From the NCBI RefSeq assembly GCF_007995155.1, contig NZ_CP042593.1, positions 1,716,001 through 1,780,000 of the forward strand: a stretch of 64,000 bases of DNA, written 5' to 3'. Made by a program: the position numbers and the translations under genes. The stretch is from Cytobacillus dafuensis (GTDB taxonomy: Bacteria > Bacillota > Bacilli > Bacillales > Cytobacillaceae). The notes beneath the pieces are model-generated. The model did not search any database and was not told the DNA's origin. It saw only the letters and a list, made by a program, of their open reading frames with translations. Shown here piece after piece: positions 30,474-39,747 of the stretch. How positions within the stretch are numbered: position 1 is the first letter of the stretch; every line of letters begins with the position of its first letter.

Positions 30474-30542
30474 ATGGATAATGAAACGATTCAAATCGAC
30501 TCAAAGAAAATCATAAGGGTTGCCGCTATGGCAGGTGAAAGT

Positions 30543-32060
30543 GTGAAAAATACAGTCAGAATTATTATTTTTATCTTTTTAATGGCCGGAATAATTTTTC
30601 TTTACGACCATTTTACCATGTTAACAGGGGATTATTTAGGATTTTTTAGTATTTTAATGTCATTGTCGGTGATTTTTATTGGTTTTGTCATTTTCCTTGA
30701 AAATCGCCATCCCGCACAAACATTAACATGGATCGTTGTTTTAGGGAGTTTACCTTTAGTAGGGTTTATTTTCTACCTTTTATTTGGCCGAAATTATCGG
30801 AAAGAAAAAATGTATAGACGTAAATATTTTCTTGATAAACAGGCTTTTTTAAGAGTAGAAGGCGAAATAGATCCTTCAAATGAGGAAAAAATATCTCAAA
30901 TGGCAGACCATCAGCGGAAGCTGTTTTATTTGGCACAGAATTTAGGGAATAGTCCAATTTCATTTGCCACACAAACGAAGGTTTTAACAAATGGAGACGA
31001 GACCTTCCAACAAATATTAGAAGCATTAAAAAAAGCAAGCCATCATATACACTTAGAATATTATATTGTTCGACATGACGAAATTGGTCAAGAAATAAAG
31101 GACATCTTAATTCAAAAAGCAAAAGAAGGAGTAAAGGTGAGATTCCTATATGATGCGGTAGGGTCTTTTCAGCTGTCGAAGAACTTTATTGTTGAACTAA
31201 GGCAAGCTGGGGTAGAAATTGTTCCGTTTGGCCCTGTTCGCCTTCCTTTTCTTAGCAGTAAAATTAATTTCCGAAATCATCGTAAAATCATTGTCATTGA
31301 TGGAAGCGTAGGATTTGTAGGGGGCTTAAACATAGGTGATGAATATTTAGGCAGAGATGAAAGCTTTGGCTTCTGGAGAGATACTCATATGGAAATGAAA
31401 GGGGAAGCAGTTAGAACCCTTCAGCTTATTTTCCTTCAAGATTGGTATTATATGACAGACCAAAATATATTAACTGCAGATTATTTATCTCCAGATTTGG
31501 AAGAAAACAATCATGGCGGAGTTCAGTTAATTGCTGGAGGTCCAGATACTGAATGGAGCGTCATAAAGAATATTTTCTTTTCTATGATCACTTCAGCCCA
31601 AAAATCAGTTTGGATTGCATCTCCGTATTTTATTCCGGATGAAGATATCTTCTCTGCATTAAAAATTGCAGCCCTTAGTGGAATAGATGTCAAGCTGTTA
31701 ATGCCGCAAAGACCAGATAAGAAAATTGTCTTTTATGCATCACGTTCCTATTTTCCTGAAATGTTAGAAGCTGGTGTAAAAATCTATGAGTATGAAAAAG
31801 GATTTATGCACAGCAAAATTATCATCGTGGATGAAGAGCTAGCATCAATTGGAACGTCAAATATGGATATGAGAAGCTTTCATTTAAATTTTGAGGTAAA
31901 TGCATTCTTATATCGGACAAGAAGTACACAAAAGCTTGTACATGAATATATGAATGATCTTCAAAATTCCAAGCAAATTGATTTAGAGCATTTTAAGGAA
32001 AGACATATTGGTTATCGGATTATCGAATCTACGTCAAGGCTTTTTTCGCCATTCTTATAG
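30543..32060 (+). CDS. cls: Cardiolipin synthase
   Basis: Cls joins two phosphatidylglycerol molecules into cardiolipin at the membrane. The protein shows two N-terminal spans, then two phospholipase-D domains with HxK motifs FRNHRKIIVIDG and MHSKIIIVDE and the flanking GGLNIGDEYLG and GTSNMDMRS. I prefer GTG 30543 (505 residues), since AGGTGA is well placed and the first span follows at once. An in-frame ATG at 30474 would add 23 residues, but it abuts the mecA terminator stem and has no binding site. A terminator follows. Confidence 0.92.
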   Translation: MKNTVRIIIFIFLMAGIIFLYDHFTMLTGDYLGFFSILMSLSVIFIGFVIFLENRHPAQTLTWIVVLGSLPLVGFIFYLLFGRNYRKEKMYRRKYFLDKQAFLRVEGEIDPSNEEKISQMADHQRKLFYLAQNLGNSPISFATQTKVLTNGDETFQQILEALKKASHHIHLEYYIVRHDEIGQEIKDILIQKAKEGVKVRFLYDAVGSFQLSKNFIVELRQAGVEIVPFGPVRLPFLSSKINFRNHRKIIVIDGSVGFVGGLNIGDEYLGRDESFGFWRDTHMEMKGEAVRTLQLIFLQDWYYMTDQNILTADYLSPDLEENNHGGVQLIAGGPDTEWSVIKNIFFSMITSAQKSVWIASPYFIPDEDIFSALKIAALSGIDVKLLMPQRPDKKIVFYASRSYFPEMLEAGVKIYEYEKGFMHSKIIIVDEELASIGTSNMDMRSFHLNFEVNAFLYRTRSTQKLVHEYMNDLQNSKQIDLEHFKERHIGYRIIESTSRLFSPFL

Positions 32061-32091
32061 AAACCTAGTCTAAAACAGGCTAGGTTTTTTC
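32061..32091 (+). terminator. cls terminator
   Basis: AAACCTAG pairs with CTAGGTTT and is followed by TTTTCTTT. Confidence 0.88.
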
Positions 32092-32092
32092 T

Positions 32093-32310
32093 TTAGGCTC
32101 TTTTCGCATACTTTCAAATTTTGCCCGTTGATTTCCGCTGCGGTCACTTGCTTTCCGCGGGGAGAGACGTGAGCCTCCTCGGCGCTAAGGCCTGTGGGGT
32201 CTCACGCTTCCCTCCATTCCCGCAGGAGTCAAGTGCCCTCCGCTCCAATCAACTCAGATAGTTAAATAAAAATTGCATTAAAAACAACAAACTTTACGAA
32301 AACAGCCTTT
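32093..32310 (+). repeat. Palindromic dispersed repeat R2, copy 2
   Basis: Nearly identical to 5481-5712 and in the same orientation. It starts at TTAGGCTCTTTTCGCATA and runs to the ACAAACTTTACGAAAACAGCC tail, shown in part. Same long imperfect hairpin with outer arms GTTGATT/AATCAAC. It sits directly after the cls terminator, as copy 1 sits after the clpB terminator. Confidence 0.88.
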
Positions 32311-32412
32311 CTTTATTATTAGTAATAATACTTTTGAAATTAATTGTTCGACAAAATAAAGGATTATCATTGTTTATGACGAAATACACATCGTATGAAA
32401 GGAGATGATTTT

Positions 32413-33606
32413 TTGCTTGTTTCAAAAACAAAGCATGGTGATTGGTTTAGTTTAACAAGTATTCGAAACGGTGAGAGATTAAAAGAAATAAGGAAAAAGG
32501 AAAGCTTTTATTGTCCAGAATGCGAAGAAGAAGTCATTCTTAAAATCGGCTCCAAAAGAATACCGCATTTTGCTCATAAGAAAGATGCCAGTTGCTCTGA
32601 AAGTTATGAGAGAGAATCAGAATATCATTTAAAGGGGAAGCTCAGATTGTTTGAATGGCTGAATTCACTTGGACTTACACCTCAACTTGAGCCATTTTAT
32701 AAAGAGATATCCCAGCGTCCGGATGTTGGATTCATGCACAATGGAGTCCATTATGCCATTGAATTTCAATGCTCGGTTATTCCAGAAGAATTGTTTGTCA
32801 AAAGAACGGAAAATTATTATAAAGCAGAAATTTTACCTATATGGATCATGGCAGGGAAAAATATTAAACGAAAAGGGAATTATCGAACAGAGCTAACAGG
32901 TTTTGATTATTTATTTTTATCAAAGAACGATTCAGAAAAATGGATACTACCCGCATTTTGCCCCGTCACGAATACCCTCATTATCGTAAATCATATCCTA
33001 CCCATTTCAGTAAAAAATTCTATTGCCCAATTTTCTGTTATGGATATAAACACTGCCTCCCTAGCTAATTTAATTCAACCTAATTGTAGCCGGTTATTTA
33101 ATATTGAGGATTGGCAAAGAGAAATTAGAAAAGCGAAAAATATCACTTTATCCCTCTACGGATCTCATCAGAATAAATTTCTCCAAGAGCTATATACTCA
33201 TTCATTAATACCTTCTCTTCTCCCGCCAGAAATTGGATTACCTGTTAAACATGCACCCTTAATTGAAACACCAGCTATCGTGTGGCAAAGTTATTTGTAT
33301 ATGGACTTACTAAGCCATAAACAGTGCTTTTCTCTACATGAAATCCATCGTTCATTTTTTAGAAGAGTGAGTAAAAAGGATGTAAAAATAAGAAATCTTC
33401 CTCTAAATCGAAATGGTGATGTATTCGCAGCTGTTAAAGAGTATATTGATTTGCTCGTAAAAACAAATAGATTGGATAATGTAAATCACGATTTTTTCAA
33501 AAAAGATATTCCAATAACAATACAAGATAATCAAGTGAAGCAAGTTGAAATGGAAAGAGAATTTTATCAGAAATATGGAAAAATAATAATGGAAAACTTA
33601 AAATAA
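32413..33606 (+). CDS. coiA: CoiA, competence protein
   Basis: CoiA is needed for recombination of incoming DNA during transformation. The 397-residue protein has an N-terminal Cys/His set CPEC-x14-HFAH-x5-C (C34, C37, H52, H55, C61), then a nuclease-like segment with RPDVGF and AIEFQCS that fits the D...ExQ/K arrangement of restriction-type nucleases. The C-terminal half is less conserved. TTG 32413 is chosen because AAAGGAGATGA is just upstream; an ATG six codons earlier overlaps that site. R1 copy B begins six bases after the stop. coiA then pepF is the B. subtilis order. Confidence 0.9.
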   Translation: MLVSKTKHGDWFSLTSIRNGERLKEIRKKESFYCPECEEEVILKIGSKRIPHFAHKKDASCSESYERESEYHLKGKLRLFEWLNSLGLTPQLEPFYKEISQRPDVGFMHNGVHYAIEFQCSVIPEELFVKRTENYYKAEILPIWIMAGKNIKRKGNYRTELTGFDYLFLSKNDSEKWILPAFCPVTNTLIIVNHILPISVKNSIAQFSVMDINTASLANLIQPNCSRLFNIEDWQREIRKAKNITLSLYGSHQNKFLQELYTHSLIPSLLPPEIGLPVKHAPLIETPAIVWQSYLYMDLLSHKQCFSLHEIHRSFFRRVSKKDVKIRNLPLNRNGDVFAAVKEYIDLLVKTNRLDNVNHDFFKKDIPITIQDNQVKQVEMEREFYQKYGKIIMENLK

Positions 33607-33611
33607 CGATC

Positions 33612-33829
33612 TTTATCGCAGATTAACGGGCAGTAAGACCCCGCTTCAAGGTTGCGAGAGAATCAAAGAAACCTAAGTGGGGGATCAACTGCCCGTAAAG
33701 GCCCGACAACGGACACGATGTCCTAGTCAGGCGAAAGCCACAGGACGTGGCGTTTTGAGCGTGATTGGTTCAACTAACCATAAGTGGGGGATGAAAGAAA
33801 ACCCCCACTTATGGAAGTTTCACCTTATT
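33612..33829 (+). repeat. Hairpin-rich dispersed repeat R1, copy B
   Basis: Forward copy. Outer arms ACGGGCAGT/ACTGCCCGT, then the GCCACAGGACGTGGC hairpin, then AAGTGGGGG/CCCCCACTT as the last hairpin. It begins right after coiA and ends 145 bases before pepF. The remaining gap holds no gene. Confidence 0.88.
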
Positions 33830-33973
33830 GGGCAATAGTATTACATTAAAAGCTTGGGTATGATAAAGAGGAAATAAAAAATTGTATGAATATAGAAGGA
33901 AATTAACGTAAAAAATCGAATAAATATGTATGATTTATTCGAAAGTCGAAATTGTTTATTGGAGGATGAAGGA

Positions 33974-35791
33974 ATGGGAAACGAAACAGCAGTTAAAAAA
34001 CTTCCTAGCAGAAGTGAAATCGCAGTTGAGGATACATGGAGGCTTGAGGATATATTTTCGAACGATGAGGCTTGGGAAAAAGAATATAATGATGTGAACG
34101 GATTAATTCCAGGTGCAAAAGAATTTCAGAGCAAGCTTGGGGAAAGTGCTGATTTATTATTCGAAGCACTTCAATATCAAGATCATCTTTTAGAACGCCT
34201 TGGTAAGCTCTATACATATGCTCATATGAGATATGATCAAGACACGACGAATTCTTTTTACCAAGGGATGGATAGTCGGATAAAAAATTTATACGCACAG
34301 GCAGCAAGCGGTTTAGCCTATATTGTGCCAGAAATTCTAGCTGTAGATGAAGAGAAGATTAATGGATTTCTAGAAGAAAATAATGAGCTAAAGCTATATA
34401 AGCAGTCATTAGAGGAAATTAATCTTCAGCGTCCACATGTGTTATCAGCTGAACAGGAGGCATTACTTGCTCAAGCTTCTGAAGTATTTGATGCTTCAAG
34501 CAATACATTTGGAATGCTAAATAATGCTGATCTTGAATTCCCCACTATTAAGGATGAGAATGGAGAGGAAGTAGAAGTTACTCATGGTCGCTACAGTCGA
34601 TTCCTTGAAAGTGATGACCAAAGAGTACGGCATGATGCTTTCAAAGCTGTATATGACACATACGGAAAATTTCGCAATACATTTGCAAGTACATTAGGCG
34701 GAAACGTAAAAAAGAATAATTTCAATGCAAAAATTAGGAACTATCAATCAGCACGCCATTCAGCATTATCGGCAAACGATATTCCTGAATCGGTGTATGA
34801 TAACCTTGTAAAAACAGTTAATGATCATTTACATTTATTGCACCGATATATAAAACTTCGCAAAAAAGTACTCGGTATACAAGAACTTCACATGTACGAT
34901 CTTTATACGCCTCTTGTAAAAGATGTCAAAATGGAAATTAAATATGAAGAAGCGAAGGATATTATACTAAAAGGTTTGGCACCACTGGGTGAGGATTATT
35001 TAAATGTGTTAAAAGAAGGCTTTGAAAACCGATGGGTAGATGTTCATGAAAATAAAGGGAAGCGAAGCGGAGCATATTCATCAGGTGCTTATGGAACAAA
35101 TCCATTCATACTAATGAATTGGCAGGATAATGTTAATAATCTTTTCACACTTGCTCATGAATTTGGTCATTCCGTGCATAGCTATTACACACGAAAGTTT
35201 CAACCTTATCCATATGGAAATTATTCTATTTTCGTTGCTGAGGTTGCATCAACATGCAATGAATCACTTTTAAACGATTATTTATTGAAAACAATTGATG
35301 ACGATAAAAAGAGACTATTTTTACTAAACCATTACCTAGAAGGCTTTAGAGGTACAGTTTTCCGCCAAACGATGTTTGCGGAATTTGAGCATATGATCCA
35401 TCAAAAGGCACAAAATAATGAAGCTATAACCGCTGAAGCATTAACAAATGACTATTATGAGCTCAATAAGAAGTATTTTGGTGAAGAGAATCTTGTTATT
35501 GATGAAGAAATTGGTTTAGAGTGGTCTAGAATTCCTCATTTCTATTACAACTATTATGTTTATCAATATGCAACTGGCTTTAGTGCAGCAACTGCATTAA
35601 GTAAACAAATTTTAGAAGAAGGGCAGCCTGCAGTTGATCGTTATATTGAGTTCTTGAAATCTGGCAGCTCTGATTACCCAATTGAAGTGTTAAAGAAAGC
35701 TGGAGTCGATATGACAAGCTCTAAGGCAATTGAGGATGCGTGTAAAGTATTTGAAGAAAAGCTTGATGAAATGGAAAAACTGTTAGGGTAA
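33974..35791 (+). CDS. pepF: Oligoendopeptidase F
   Basis: PepF is a cytoplasmic M3-family zinc peptidase that cuts oligopeptides of roughly 7-17 residues. The 605-residue protein has the HEFGH zinc motif in TLAHEFGHSVHSYY (about residue 395) and the ligand glutamate in the following VAEVASTCNE segment. ATG 33974 follows GGAGGATGAAGGA; an upstream ATG at 33926 lacks a site. It would act on peptides taken up by the App and Opp systems in this window. A strong terminator follows. Confidence 0.95.
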   Translation: MGNETAVKKLPSRSEIAVEDTWRLEDIFSNDEAWEKEYNDVNGLIPGAKEFQSKLGESADLLFEALQYQDHLLERLGKLYTYAHMRYDQDTTNSFYQGMDSRIKNLYAQAASGLAYIVPEILAVDEEKINGFLEENNELKLYKQSLEEINLQRPHVLSAEQEALLAQASEVFDASSNTFGMLNNADLEFPTIKDENGEEVEVTHGRYSRFLESDDQRVRHDAFKAVYDTYGKFRNTFASTLGGNVKKNNFNAKIRNYQSARHSALSANDIPESVYDNLVKTVNDHLHLLHRYIKLRKKVLGIQELHMYDLYTPLVKDVKMEIKYEEAKDIILKGLAPLGEDYLNVLKEGFENRWVDVHENKGKRSGAYSSGAYGTNPFILMNWQDNVNNLFTLAHEFGHSVHSYYTRKFQPYPYGNYSIFVAEVASTCNESLLNDYLLKTIDDDKKRLFLLNHYLEGFRGTVFRQTMFAEFEHMIHQKAQNNEAITAEALTNDYYELNKKYFGEENLVIDEEIGLEWSRIPHFYYNYYVYQYATGFSAATALSKQILEEGQPAVDRYIEFLKSGSSDYPIEVLKKAGVDMTSSKAIEDACKVFEEKLDEMEKLLG

Positions 35792-35793
35792 GA

Positions 35794-35831
35794 AAAAGGG
35801 GAGAATGGAATTAATTCCGTTCTCCCTTTAA
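35794..35831 (+). terminator. pepF terminator
   Basis: AAAGGGGAGAATGGAA pairs with TTCCGTTCTCCCTTT around TTAA. Confidence 0.88.
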
Positions 35832-35909
35832 TATCCCTTAAATTTTTTCCTGTCATTCACTGATATCATAAAAATCAAAAGTGAAAGAAACAAAAGAGGA
35901 GAACTTATT

Positions 35910-36005
35910 ATGATTGGAAAAATGTCCATTAGTGCAAAGAAATTTAGAATAAAGGAGAAAACAATAAAGATTAGCATAAGAATAAAAGGAAGCCTATGCA
36001 CTTGA
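35910..36005 (+). CDS. Candidate 31-residue basic peptide
   Basis: A short frame begins with ATG eight bases after AGAGGAGA and encodes a strongly basic peptide (MIGKMSISAKKF, then alternating Ile and Lys/Arg, ending GSLCT). The ribosome site is good, but a frame this short occurs by chance, and I recognise no relative. It could be a remnant or a small expressed peptide. Confidence 0.3.
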   Translation: MIGKMSISAKKFRIKEKTIKISIRIKGSLCT

Positions 36006-36090
36006 ATATCCTCCGAAATGAATACTTTACATCATTATATTCATTTTTCCTGCTGATATGTTTTGTATTTGACAATATTGTGAAATAACA

Positions 36091-36129
36091 CACAAACTTA
36101 TTGTTTGTGATATTTTTTCATGTTATATT
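36091..36129 (+). promoter_or_regulatory. Orphan promoter with operator-like palindrome
   Basis: A perfect 19-base palindrome, CACAAAC-TTATT-GTTTGTG (36091-36109), overlaps a −35 TTGTTT (36101-36106); TATATT (36124-36129) follows with 17-base spacing. It reads toward the terminator at 36217-36253 with no normal gene between. Related CACAAAC and GTTTG arms recur at 36146-36173. Confidence 0.5.
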
Positions 36130-36216
36130 ACAGTCATGAAGTTGATCACAAACAAACACTTACCCCTTGTTTGACCGTGAAAAATTTCTCCCATCCCCTT
36201 TTTTTTCGTGTATAGA

Positions 36217-36253
36217 AGAAAGACCATGCTATTTAATTTAGCATGGTCTTTCT
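36217..36253. terminator. Bidirectional terminator, spxH end
   Basis: Perfect 15-base arms AGAAAGACCATGCTA and TAGCATGGTCTTTCT. It ends minus-strand transcription after spxH and would also end the orphan plus-strand transcript. Confidence 0.88.
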
Positions 36254-36274
36254 ATTTATGAATTAAAAATAAGT

Positions 36275-37162
36275 TCAAGTCAGTTCGGAAGGATTATATT
36301 TCCAAAAAACGCCATATTTTACTGGGATCTGTTCTACTACTTGTTTTAATTGCAACTTCTTCATTTCCAGGTCTACTTCATTTAAGGACATATTATAAAC
36401 GACAGCAATTTCTTTTGATGCAACAAATTTAAAATGTTGTAGAAATAATTCTAAAGGTGGTGGTGAGGATCGTTCTGGCTTTTCCATAAGCATTTCTTCT
36501 AAAATTTGTACATAAACTTCATATGGATAATACCCTGTAATTTTTATACCTTCATCTTCAATATTTTCATTAAAAAAGACGAGTGTAGGAATTTCGTGAA
36601 CATCCATTTCAGAAGTGATTTTTAAATCACATTGTAAAGCTTTTCCGGCACTATCAGAATGGATATCATTAATAAATTCTGCTACATCTAAACCAATACT
36701 TATGGCACATTCCTTTAAAACTTCAAAGCTAGATACATTTTGCTTTTCTAGAAATAATACTTCTTGTAATTTTCTTAAAAAGCGGATTCCAGCTCTTCTT
36801 CCTTGTAATTCAGCTGCCTTTATTGCAACAGAAGCAAGATGAGGAGAAGAAATTGGATTTTCAAACCAAAGACTGCCATCACAGGACATTCCAGAGCGGC
36901 TCGCGGTTTTTTCCCAAAGCTCAGCAATGCTATCATAGCTTTGCTTTCTGCCGATATTTAATGTTGCCAGTCTTCCACTTAAGACATGTTTAATGGTAAA
37001 ATATCGCCCATACTCAATCATAAGCTTTTTGATAATGGGTTCTAGAGCCCAGCAATCTGGACAAAGAGGGTCAATGAACATGTACAATTCAAGCGGCTTT
37101 TTCTCACTGCCATGACAATGAGGTGATGTAGACTTTAATTCGAATGATTCCTGATTGTTCAC
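36275..37162 (-). CDS. spxH: SpxH (YjbH), ClpXP adaptor for Spx
   Basis: SpxH binds Spx and speeds its degradation by ClpXP; it aggregates or is oxidised under stress, freeing Spx. The 295-residue protein is DsbA-like with [22 protein letters not shown] near residue 27; the CPDC pair corresponds to CPEC in B. subtilis. An N-terminal His/Cys-rich CHGSEKK stretch may bind metal. It overlaps the stop of the upstream hemoglobin gene by four bases, giving the yjbI-yjbH pair known from B. subtilis. The C-terminus ends [13 protein letters not shown]. Confidence 0.93.
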   Translation of the reverse strand: MNNQESFELKSTSPHCHGSEKKPLELYMFIDPLCPDCWALEPIIKKLMIEYGRYFTIKHVLSGRLATLNIGRKQSYDSIAELWEKTASRSGMSCDGSLWFENPISSPHLASVAIKAAELQGRRAGIRFLRKLQEVLFLEKQNVSSFEVLKECAISIGLDVAEFINDIHSDSAGKALQCDLKITSEMDVHEIPTLVFFNENIEDEGIKITGYYPYEVYVQILEEMLMEKPERSSPPPLELFLQHFKFVASKEIAVVYNMSLNEVDLEMKKLQLKQVVEQIPVKYGVFWKYNPSELT

Positions 37163-37566
37163 AAGTTCTCACCTTTCATCAATTCATTTTCAGATGTGTT
37201 AATCATATGCTGTGCTGTTAAAAAGAGTCTGGAATAAAAGTCTTCTCTAACTTGCCCATCAAGTCCAACTTCATCCATTGCTTCTTTCATACATAAAAGC
37301 CATGCTCTTGCTCTAGTCTCTGTTATTTCAAAAGGCATATGTCGGGCACGTAGCATGGGATGGCCATGCTCAGATGTATATAAAGGTGGTCCTCCTAGAT
37401 ACTGAGTCAAAAATTGTTTTTGCTTTCTGGCTGTTTCCGTTAAATCACTTGGAAAAATTGGAGCGAGATCAGGATGTTGCCCCACGCGATGATAAAATTT
37501 TTCTACAAGAAGATGAAGTGCTTCCTCTCCGATCGCGTCGAAAGGTGTATGCATTTTCTCGACCAT
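37159..37566 (-). CDS. yjbI: Truncated hemoglobin YjbI
   Basis: This is a group II truncated hemoglobin, 135 residues from ATG 37566, with the conserved [53 protein letters not shown] block given here by its ends and the C-terminal LTAQHMIN. In B. subtilis YjbI supports bacillithiol-stress and redox processes and is cotranscribed with yjbH. The start is set by GGGAG about ten bases upstream; the open frame extends 17 codons further without a site. Confidence 0.92.
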   Translation of the reverse strand: MVEKMHTPFDAIGEEALHLLVEKFYHRVGQHPDLAPIFPSDLTETARKQKQFLTQYLGGPPLYTSEHGHPMLRARHMPFEITETRARAWLLCMKEAMDEVGLDGQVREDFYSRLFLTAQHMINTSENELMKGENL

Positions 37567-37725
37567 TAATAAATTCTCCCTTATATACATTATATTAATC
37601 AATTTCTCCAGCTTCAAATAATCTGGAATCTCTTACATTCTATCAATGTGCGATTTATATCTCAAACAAATAGCTCTATAAAAATTCATGAAGGCTTAAA
37701 TAAGCTATTTTCAGCAGCAAAAAAA

Positions 37726-37839
37726 GGCTGTCCCAAAAGCAAAGGTGTCAGGCTCCACGAACAATATCTAGAATCAAAAAGTTAGTCGGATTCTAGATAT
37801 AGTGCATTAAGTGGATGCCAGACACCTTATAGGACTGCC
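37726..37839. repeat. Long palindromic repeat R3
   Basis: Nested arms: GGCTGTCC/GGACTGCC, AAGGTGTCAGGCTCCAC/GTGGATGCCAGACACCTT with a few mismatches, and perfect TATCTAGAATC/GATTCTAGATA around a 13-base loop. The 37567-37925 gap contains this element and a short AACAATC/GATTTT motif near 37887, and no gene. Confidence 0.75.
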
Positions 37840-37925
37840 CTTGGTAAAAAAATTATTTGAGCTTCGGCGAAAACATATCGAAGAAACAATCTGTTCTTTG
37901 ATTTTCCCAAGATGCTTCCGTTTTT

Positions 37926-38564
37926 TTATGCTAAATAGGAATTTTTTATTTTTTGTACATAGTTCTTTGTTTCTCTAAAAGGAGGAATGCCACCATGCTT
38001 ATCCACATTTCCAGGTCCAGCATTATAGGCAGCTAATGCTAAATCAATATTTCCATCATATTTATTAAGCATTTGACGTAAATATTTCGCACCGCCAAAA
38101 ATGTTTTCTTTTGGATCAAAAATGTTTTTAACCCCAAGGGATTTTGCTGTTTCCGGCATAAGCTGCATAAGACCTGATGCCCCAGCATGACTAATAGCAT
38201 TAGGATTAAAGTTCGATTCTTGCTTGATAACGGACTTTAACAGCTTGGTCGGTATCTGGTATAGCTCTGAGGCTTGCTCTATTATTTCATCAAAATTTTG
38301 ATTAGATCCTGAAATCTTTGTCATACTTGCAGGAGGTAAAGCTGGTCCATTCAGTGTCTGAAGTGGTTTATTTAAATTAAAGTCAAAATCTTCGTCTACC
38401 ATTGCAGATTCATCTTGAATGGTTTCTGAAGGAAGAGTTTGATTTTCTAATAAACCCATTAACAGCTTCTGAAATAATGGATTTTTCTCTCCAGATGCTG
38501 AAGAGCTGCTAAAGTTTTTTAATGCTTGCAGTTCAAGCATTACTTTCAATTGCTCAACATTCAT
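37926..38564 (-). CDS. cwlQ: CwlQ-type lytic transglycosylase/muramidase
   Basis: The 212-residue protein ends in a lysozyme-like SLT domain: the catalytic glutamate is in KSVIKQESNFNPNA, followed by GASGLMQLMPETAKSLG and AAYNAGPGNVDKHGG. B. subtilis CwlQ (YjbJ) has both muramidase and transglycosylase activity on peptidoglycan. There is no obvious N-terminal signal peptide, which matches its homologue and leaves the export route open. ATG follows AAAGGAGAA, 15 bases after yjbK, so the two form one operon. Confidence 0.9.
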   Translation of the reverse strand: MNVEQLKVMLELQALKNFSSSSASGEKNPLFQKLLMGLLENQTLPSETIQDESAMVDEDFDFNLNKPLQTLNGPALPPASMTKISGSNQNFDEIIEQASELYQIPTKLLKSVIKQESNFNPNAISHAGASGLMQLMPETAKSLGVKNIFDPKENIFGGAKYLRQMLNKYDGNIDLALAAYNAGPGNVDKHGGIPPFRETKNYVQKIKNSYLA

Positions 38565-38579
38565 GATCGTGCTTCTCCT

Positions 38580-39170
38580 TTAAAAGTGAGTTTGCTGATT
38601 ATATTTTTCATTGTAAAAGCGCTTAATTTTATTATCGGTTTCACGTATAGGTATATTTAACTGTTTGAGTAAAGTAAAAAAGGTACTTTGCCCTTCTTGT
38701 CTGTTACTTACTTCATATTCTATCTCAAAATCTTCTATATTTAAATAGTAACTATGGTCCAAGACAATTAATCCGTTCTCATATTCTCGTTCAGCTCGAT
38801 TTGTTGTTAATGAACCAAAATATTGAATATGACTTGGATCGATATTCATTTTTTCTATTAGGCTTCGAATTGGCTTATTTATTATTTCTCCCGTTTGAAA
38901 CATTTTTTCTACAGATGCAGGATCAATCCATTCATTCGTTTCTAAAAGCCCATCTTGATAAGGCTGCTTTAATGTAAGTTCATATTTAAAATCTTTTAGC
39001 CTAATTCTTAGTGCGCAGCCTCGTTGCTTTAAAGCAAATTCACTAGTATCAAAATAATGATTTTCTTGTGTGAAAAAGAGATCATTATTTAATTGAAAAT
39101 AGTTTTTTAACTTTTCGAATTCCTGTTTAGTAATGATATTTTTAAACTCAATTTCTAGGTTTTGAGACAA
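38580..39170 (-). CDS. yjbK: YjbK, CYTH-domain (triphosphate tunnel) protein
   Basis: The 196-residue protein begins with EIEFK (residues 6-10), the ExExK-like signature of CYTH proteins that bind triphosphorylated ligands in a beta tunnel, followed by LRIRLKDFKYELTLKQP with charged strand residues. The substrate is not established. It starts with TTG after AAAGGATGA, and shares a transcript with cwlQ. It is divergent from yjbL and close to the (p)ppGpp synthetase, as in B. subtilis. Confidence 0.88.
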   Translation of the reverse strand: MSQNLEIEFKNIITKQEFEKLKNYFQLNNDLFFTQENHYFDTSEFALKQRGCALRIRLKDFKYELTLKQPYQDGLLETNEWIDPASVEKMFQTGEIINKPIRSLIEKMNIDPSHIQYFGSLTTNRAEREYENGLIVLDHSYYLNIEDFEIEYEVSNRQEGQSTFFTLLKQLNIPIRETDNKIKRFYNEKYNQQTHF

Positions 39171-39342
39171 AATTCTTCATCCTTTCAATATGGCCAATAC
39201 TCTTATTATCTCTTTATTACCAACTTGTCGCAATGCAATAATCTGGGCAAATCATCACAGCTTTTTCAAGGACAAGGCAATTTTAGTTGGCTTGATAATT
39301 AAATCTGCGATAAAATAAATAAAGAGTTTGGAGGTTGAAATG

Positions 39343-39714
39343 ATGAAAAAGAAAATGTTAATTATTGATATTGTATATAATGAGAATCTAAATGAGGTTG
39401 AACTTGTAGCGGAAGATGGTCTCTCCATAAAAGATATAATACCTATGGAGCAAATGTTAGTTGATTCGGATAACCTTTCGTTTATTTACATAACAGATCA
39501 GAATGATGATTATTTATATGTATCAATTCCTGATACTATTTGGGTTCAGCTAAAGAGGGCCATTGACTTAAATATGTCAGTATTTTTGAGTGATCGACAG
39601 GAACGTAAGCATCTTCCAGGGTTTATTGAGGAATTAAGCTATTTGATTGAGAATATAAAGGGAAATAGTAATTACGGAGAGTCAATGGTCGAAAAAGTAG
39701 AAAGTACTTTCTAA
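39343..39714 (+). CDS. yjbL: YjbL, UPF0738 family protein
   Basis: The 123-residue acidic protein has the YjbL pattern (LIIDIVYNENLNEVELVAEDG near the start, FIYITDQNDDYLYVSIPDTIW in the middle, shown in part). No catalytic motif or membrane span is visible and no function is known. ATG 39343 is eight bases after GGAGG; the ATG immediately before it (39340) is the alternative. It lies between divergent yjbK and the (p)ppGpp synthetase. Confidence 0.82.
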   Translation: MKKKMLIIDIVYNENLNEVELVAEDGLSIKDIIPMEQMLVDSDNLSFIYITDQNDDYLYVSIPDTIWVQLKRAIDLNMSVFLSDRQERKHLPGFIEELSYLIENIKGNSNYGESMVEKVESTF

Positions 39715-39747
39715 GCTAATTGATAAGATTGCGAATAATTATTGCAA

